A stretch of DNA of 64,000 nt from Comamonadaceae bacterium. GTDB lineage: Bacteria; Pseudomonadota; Gammaproteobacteria; Burkholderiales; Burkholderiaceae_C. A program made the translations under genes and the position numbers. The stretch spans positions 1-64,000 of the forward strand of contig CANFOS010000017.1 in the NCBI GenBank assembly GCA_947448735.1, in the 5' to 3' direction. Below are positions 61,581 to 64,000 of this stretch, in pieces (the first letter of the stretch is position 1; each line of letters opens with the position of its first letter). Below the pieces are notes generated by a model. The model ran no database searches and was not told the origin of the DNA. It saw only the letters and a program-made list of their open reading frames with translations.

Positions 61581-63529
61581 GCGCAGAAATGCTGACACCG
61601 CAGACCTTGCCGCAATGGTTGCTGCACAACGCCACCCATCGCCCCGATGAGGTAGCGCAAAGGCACAAGCGCAACGGCATCTGGCAAGAATTCAGCTGGG
61701 CCGATGTACGCGACGAAGTGCGGGCGTTGGCTTTGGGGTTGCGCGCGCGCGGGGTACAGCGCAGCCAGACCGTGGTGTTGATGAGTGAAAACCGCCCTGA
61801 GCTTTACTGGGCCGAATGGGCGGCGCAGGCCATCGGGGCCAAGGTCGTTGCTTTGTACCCGGACGCCACAGAGGCCGAGGTGGACTATGTGTTGAAAGAC
61901 GCGCAGGCTGTGTGTGTTTTCGCTGAAGATCAGGAGCAAGTCGACAAGGTTTTGCCTTTGATGTCGCGACACGCGGGTATGCACACCGTGGTGTGGTGGG
62001 AGTCTGGTGGTCTGTGGTCTTATCGTCACGAAGGTCTGTTCGGTTGGGACGACTTCAAGGCACCGGCCCGACCTATCGCTGCGGAAGATGCGCTCTGGTT
62101 TGAGCAGGTTATCCATCAAGGGCAAAGCCAAGAGATTGCCTTGCTGCTGTACACATCGGGTACCACCGGTGAGCCCAAAGGCGTGATCACGACACACGCA
62201 TCGCTGCTGCACAATGCCGAGCTTATTGGACGGACTCTTCAGTTGCCTCAAGGCTGTGAATACCTGTCTTATATCCCTCTGTCCTGGGCCACAGAGCAGT
62301 GGGTAGGGGTCACTCTGGGCCTGATTCGCCCGATGCGGGTGAGCTTTGCCGAGCGGCCAGACCAGATCCAGGAGGCGATTCGCGAGTTAGCCTGCGAGAT
62401 GGTGTTTTTTGGTCCACGGCAGTGGGAAAGCTTGGCGGCACGGGTGCATGCCCGCATGCTGGATGCCCCACCTTGGCGCCAGCGGCTGGTGGACTGGGGC
62501 CTGCACATTGGCCGCCTGGCGCGGTCCGAGCAGATGGACACCGCCAGGCGGCCTTGGTGGGTGCGGCTGCTCTTGCCGCTGGCAGATGCACTGGTGCTGC
62601 GACCATTGCGTGATCAGTTGGGGCTGCTGCGTGCCAGGATCGTCTTCACCGGCGGCGCCGCCGTTGCGCCAGATATCTTTCGTCTGTTTGCAGCCATGGG
62701 CGTGATGCTGCGAAACGTCTATGGTTGCAGCGAATTCGGCTTGATCACGGTGCATCAAGGCGAACAGGCCAATCCGGAAACCATTGGCCATTTGGCGCTG
62801 CTGCCCAGTGCCTGGGGCGAGCCCATGCAGTGGCGCCTGGCACCCACTGGCGGGTTAGAGTTGCGCGGCGGAACCGGTTTTGCAGGGTATTGGGGCAAGC
62901 CTGAAAAGAGCGCTGAAAAAATGAATGGTGAATGGTTTCAGACCGGCGATGCCGTGGGGCAAGGGCCGACCGAGACCGAGCTGATTTACTACGATCGTGT
63001 CGAGCACATGAGCCGCCTCAAGGGCGGGCACACCTTCTCCAAGCAGTTCATTGAGGTGCGTTTGCGCTTTTCTCCTTACATCCGCGAAGTGATGGTGGTG
63101 GGAGACCCGTCGCGTGAGTCTGTGACGGCACTGGTCAATATCGACGGCGACGTCTTTGGCCGTTGGGCCGAGCTCCAAGGGGTTTCTTTCACCACGTTCA
63201 CCGACCTGTCGCAGCGGCCCGAGATTTTGACGCAAGTCGCTTGCGAGATCGCGCAGGTCAACCGAACCTTGCCAGAGGCGGCTCGCATCACCCATTTCGT
63301 GAATCTGCCCAAGGAGCTCGATGCCGACGAAGGTGAACTCACCCGCACCCGAAAACTCAAGCGGGATTTCATTGAGCAGCGATATGGCGGCTTGATTGAG
63401 GCCATGTACGCGAACCAAGCCAAAACCGCCATCGAGATACCGATCCGTTATCAGGACGGCCGGTCTGGCATGCTGCGTGCTGATGTTGCTGTGGGTCGTA
63501 TTCCTCAACTGAGTCTTCAGGAGAACTGA
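61577..63529 (+). CDS. AMP-forming acyl-CoA synthetase (long-chain/FadD15-like)
   Basis: The 650-residue ligase activates a carboxylic acid to its CoA ester. The P-loop TSGTTGEPKGVI lies at about residues 192-203; YGCSEFGLITVHQGE is the A5 region and WFQTGDAVG the A7 motif, and FIEQRYGGLIEAMY lies near the end. Inserted between transporter genes in an operon for beta-oxidation, it is the likely entry enzyme. It is longer than typical short-chain ligases, which points to bulky or long acids. It overlaps the ATPase gene by 4 bp. Confidence 0.9.
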   Translation: MSAEMLTPQTLPQWLLHNATHRPDEVAQRHKRNGIWQEFSWADVRDEVRALALGLRARGVQRSQTVVLMSENRPELYWAEWAAQAIGAKVVALYPDATEAEVDYVLKDAQAVCVFAEDQEQVDKVLPLMSRHAGMHTVVWWESGGLWSYRHEGLFGWDDFKAPARPIAAEDALWFEQVIHQGQSQEIALLLYTSGTTGEPKGVITTHASLLHNAELIGRTLQLPQGCEYLSYIPLSWATEQWVGVTLGLIRPMRVSFAERPDQIQEAIRELACEMVFFGPRQWESLAARVHARMLDAPPWRQRLVDWGLHIGRLARSEQMDTARRPWWVRLLLPLADALVLRPLRDQLGLLRARIVFTGGAAVAPDIFRLFAAMGVMLRNVYGCSEFGLITVHQGEQANPETIGHLALLPSAWGEPMQWRLAPTGGLELRGGTGFAGYWGKPEKSAEKMNGEWFQTGDAVGQGPTETELIYYDRVEHMSRLKGGHTFSKQFIEVRLRFSPYIREVMVVGDPSRESVTALVNIDGDVFGRWAELQGVSFTTFTDLSQRPEILTQVACEIAQVNRTLPEAARITHFVNLPKELDADEGELTRTRKLKRDFIEQRYGGLIEAMYANQAKTAIEIPIRYQDGRSGMLRADVAVGRIPQLSLQEN

Positions 63530-63533
63530 GCCC

Positions 63534-64000
63534 ATGATCGACTTCCTCAATTACCTCATCAATGGGTTCCTGCAAGGCCAGATCTACGCCTTGCTGGCGC
63601 TGGGCTTCATGGTGATCTACAGAGCCAGCAAAGTATTCAACTTTGCGCAGGGTGAGCTCATGATGCTGGGCGCTTACTCGGTCTGGACGCTCACCATCGG
63701 CGCCAGCCTGTCTCCTTGGCTGGCGATTCCGCTGGCCTTTGCCTTCGCTATTGCTTACGGCTGGCTGATCGAGCGGCTGTTTTTTGAGCGGCTGGTGGGT
63801 GAGTCGGTTTTCTCCATGGTGATGGTCACCATTGGCCTGGTGATCCTGATTCGCGGCATCGTCCTGGTGGTCTGGGGCCCGGCGGATCGTTCCTTTCCAG
63901 TGCTGCTACCACCCGCCCCGCTGATCGTTGGCGACATGATCTTCCCCTCCAATTTGGTGATTGGGGCCTTGCTGACCGTCGTGGTGACTTTGGGCATGTC
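63534..64000 (+). CDS. Liv-type ABC transporter permease (LivH-like), partial at the right edge
   Basis: The frame is open from the ATG at 63534 to the last base (155 codons visible). The peptide begins MIDFLNYLINGFLQGQIY-like and shows YRASKVFNFAQGELMMLGAY, the LivH signature, in parts. Several hydrophobic segments follow. GGAGA precedes the start by about ten bases. It continues the acyl-CoA operon, 4 bp after the synthetase gene. Confidence 0.9.
   Translation, partial: MIDFLNYLINGFLQGQIYALLALGFMVIYRASKVFNFAQGELMMLGAYSVWTLTIGASLSPWLAIPLAFAFAIAYGWLIERLFFERLVGESVFSMVMVTIGLVILIRGIVLVVWGPADRSFPVLLPPAPLIVGDMIFPSNLVIGALLTVVVTLGM

Overview
The window looks like a chromosome segment of a betaproteobacterium of the order Burkholderiales, probably Comamonadaceae-like (Polaromonas, Rhodoferax or Limnohabitans relatives). 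The reasons are five orphan Bug/TctC-type periplasmic binding proteins, a split metH, an NtrY-like kinase paired with a short response regulator that lacks the AAA+ domain, and GC-rich palindromic repeats of a kind I associate with this family. The genus is inference; no rRNA gene is present.

Layout. 0-4.5 kb (minus): a type I restriction-modification locus, hsdM-hsdS followed by a small unknown gene, a DUF4268 nuclease-like protein and the start of a Fic protein; hsdR is not in view. 4.5-13.8 kb: core genes, namely metH (homocysteine-binding half) with a small lipoprotein, a rhodanese, recQ, rsmB, a DUF4390 protein, an NtrY-like kinase, its response regulator and tRNA-Phe. Both recQ and rsmB carry an in-frame copy of the same palindromic repeat. 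13.9-21.3 kb: accessory genes with two Bug proteins, a CocE-like hydrolase, and a flavoprotein next to an Old-Yellow-Enzyme/FadH-like reductase. 21.5-23.7 kb: a transposase-like scrap and an isolated, GC-rich bacteriochlorophyll pair, bchC-bciA. 23.8-38.3 kb: an IclR regulator divergent from a long catabolic block containing a CobW GTPase, a hydantoinase-like amidohydrolase, an isochorismatase-like amidase, a complete Liv-type ABC transporter, two MmgE/PrpD proteins around a flavoprotein, a flavin reductase and an isocitrate-lyase-family lyase. 38.3-54.5 kb: a segment with very AT-rich intergenic DNA holding two cupins, a three-subunit molybdenum hydroxylase (CoxL form-II-like) with CoxG, a TetR regulator, a dihydroxyphthalate-decarboxylase-like protein, an alpha/beta hydrolase, an aldehyde dehydrogenase, three Bug proteins and a broken IS4-type transposase. 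54.5-64 kb: an AraC-type regulator divergent from a tightly packed acyl-CoA operon (SCP-x-like thiolase, two MaoC proteins, SDR, acyl-CoA dehydrogenase, alpha-methylacyl-CoA racemase-like protein, LivG-like ATPase, acyl-CoA synthetase, LivH), which runs off the right edge.

How the genes may work together. The 24-38 kb block reads as one pathway: uptake by the Liv transporter, ring opening of a cyclic amide, imide or ureide by a binuclear metallohydrolase (with CobW as possible metal chaperone), hydrolysis of the open amide, redox steps by the flavoproteins, hydration or dehydration by the PrpD proteins and carbon-carbon cleavage by the lyase. The 55-64 kb operon reads as import, CoA activation and beta-oxidation of a 2-methyl-branched or side-chain acid. 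Substrates cannot be read from the sequence and are stated as hypotheses.
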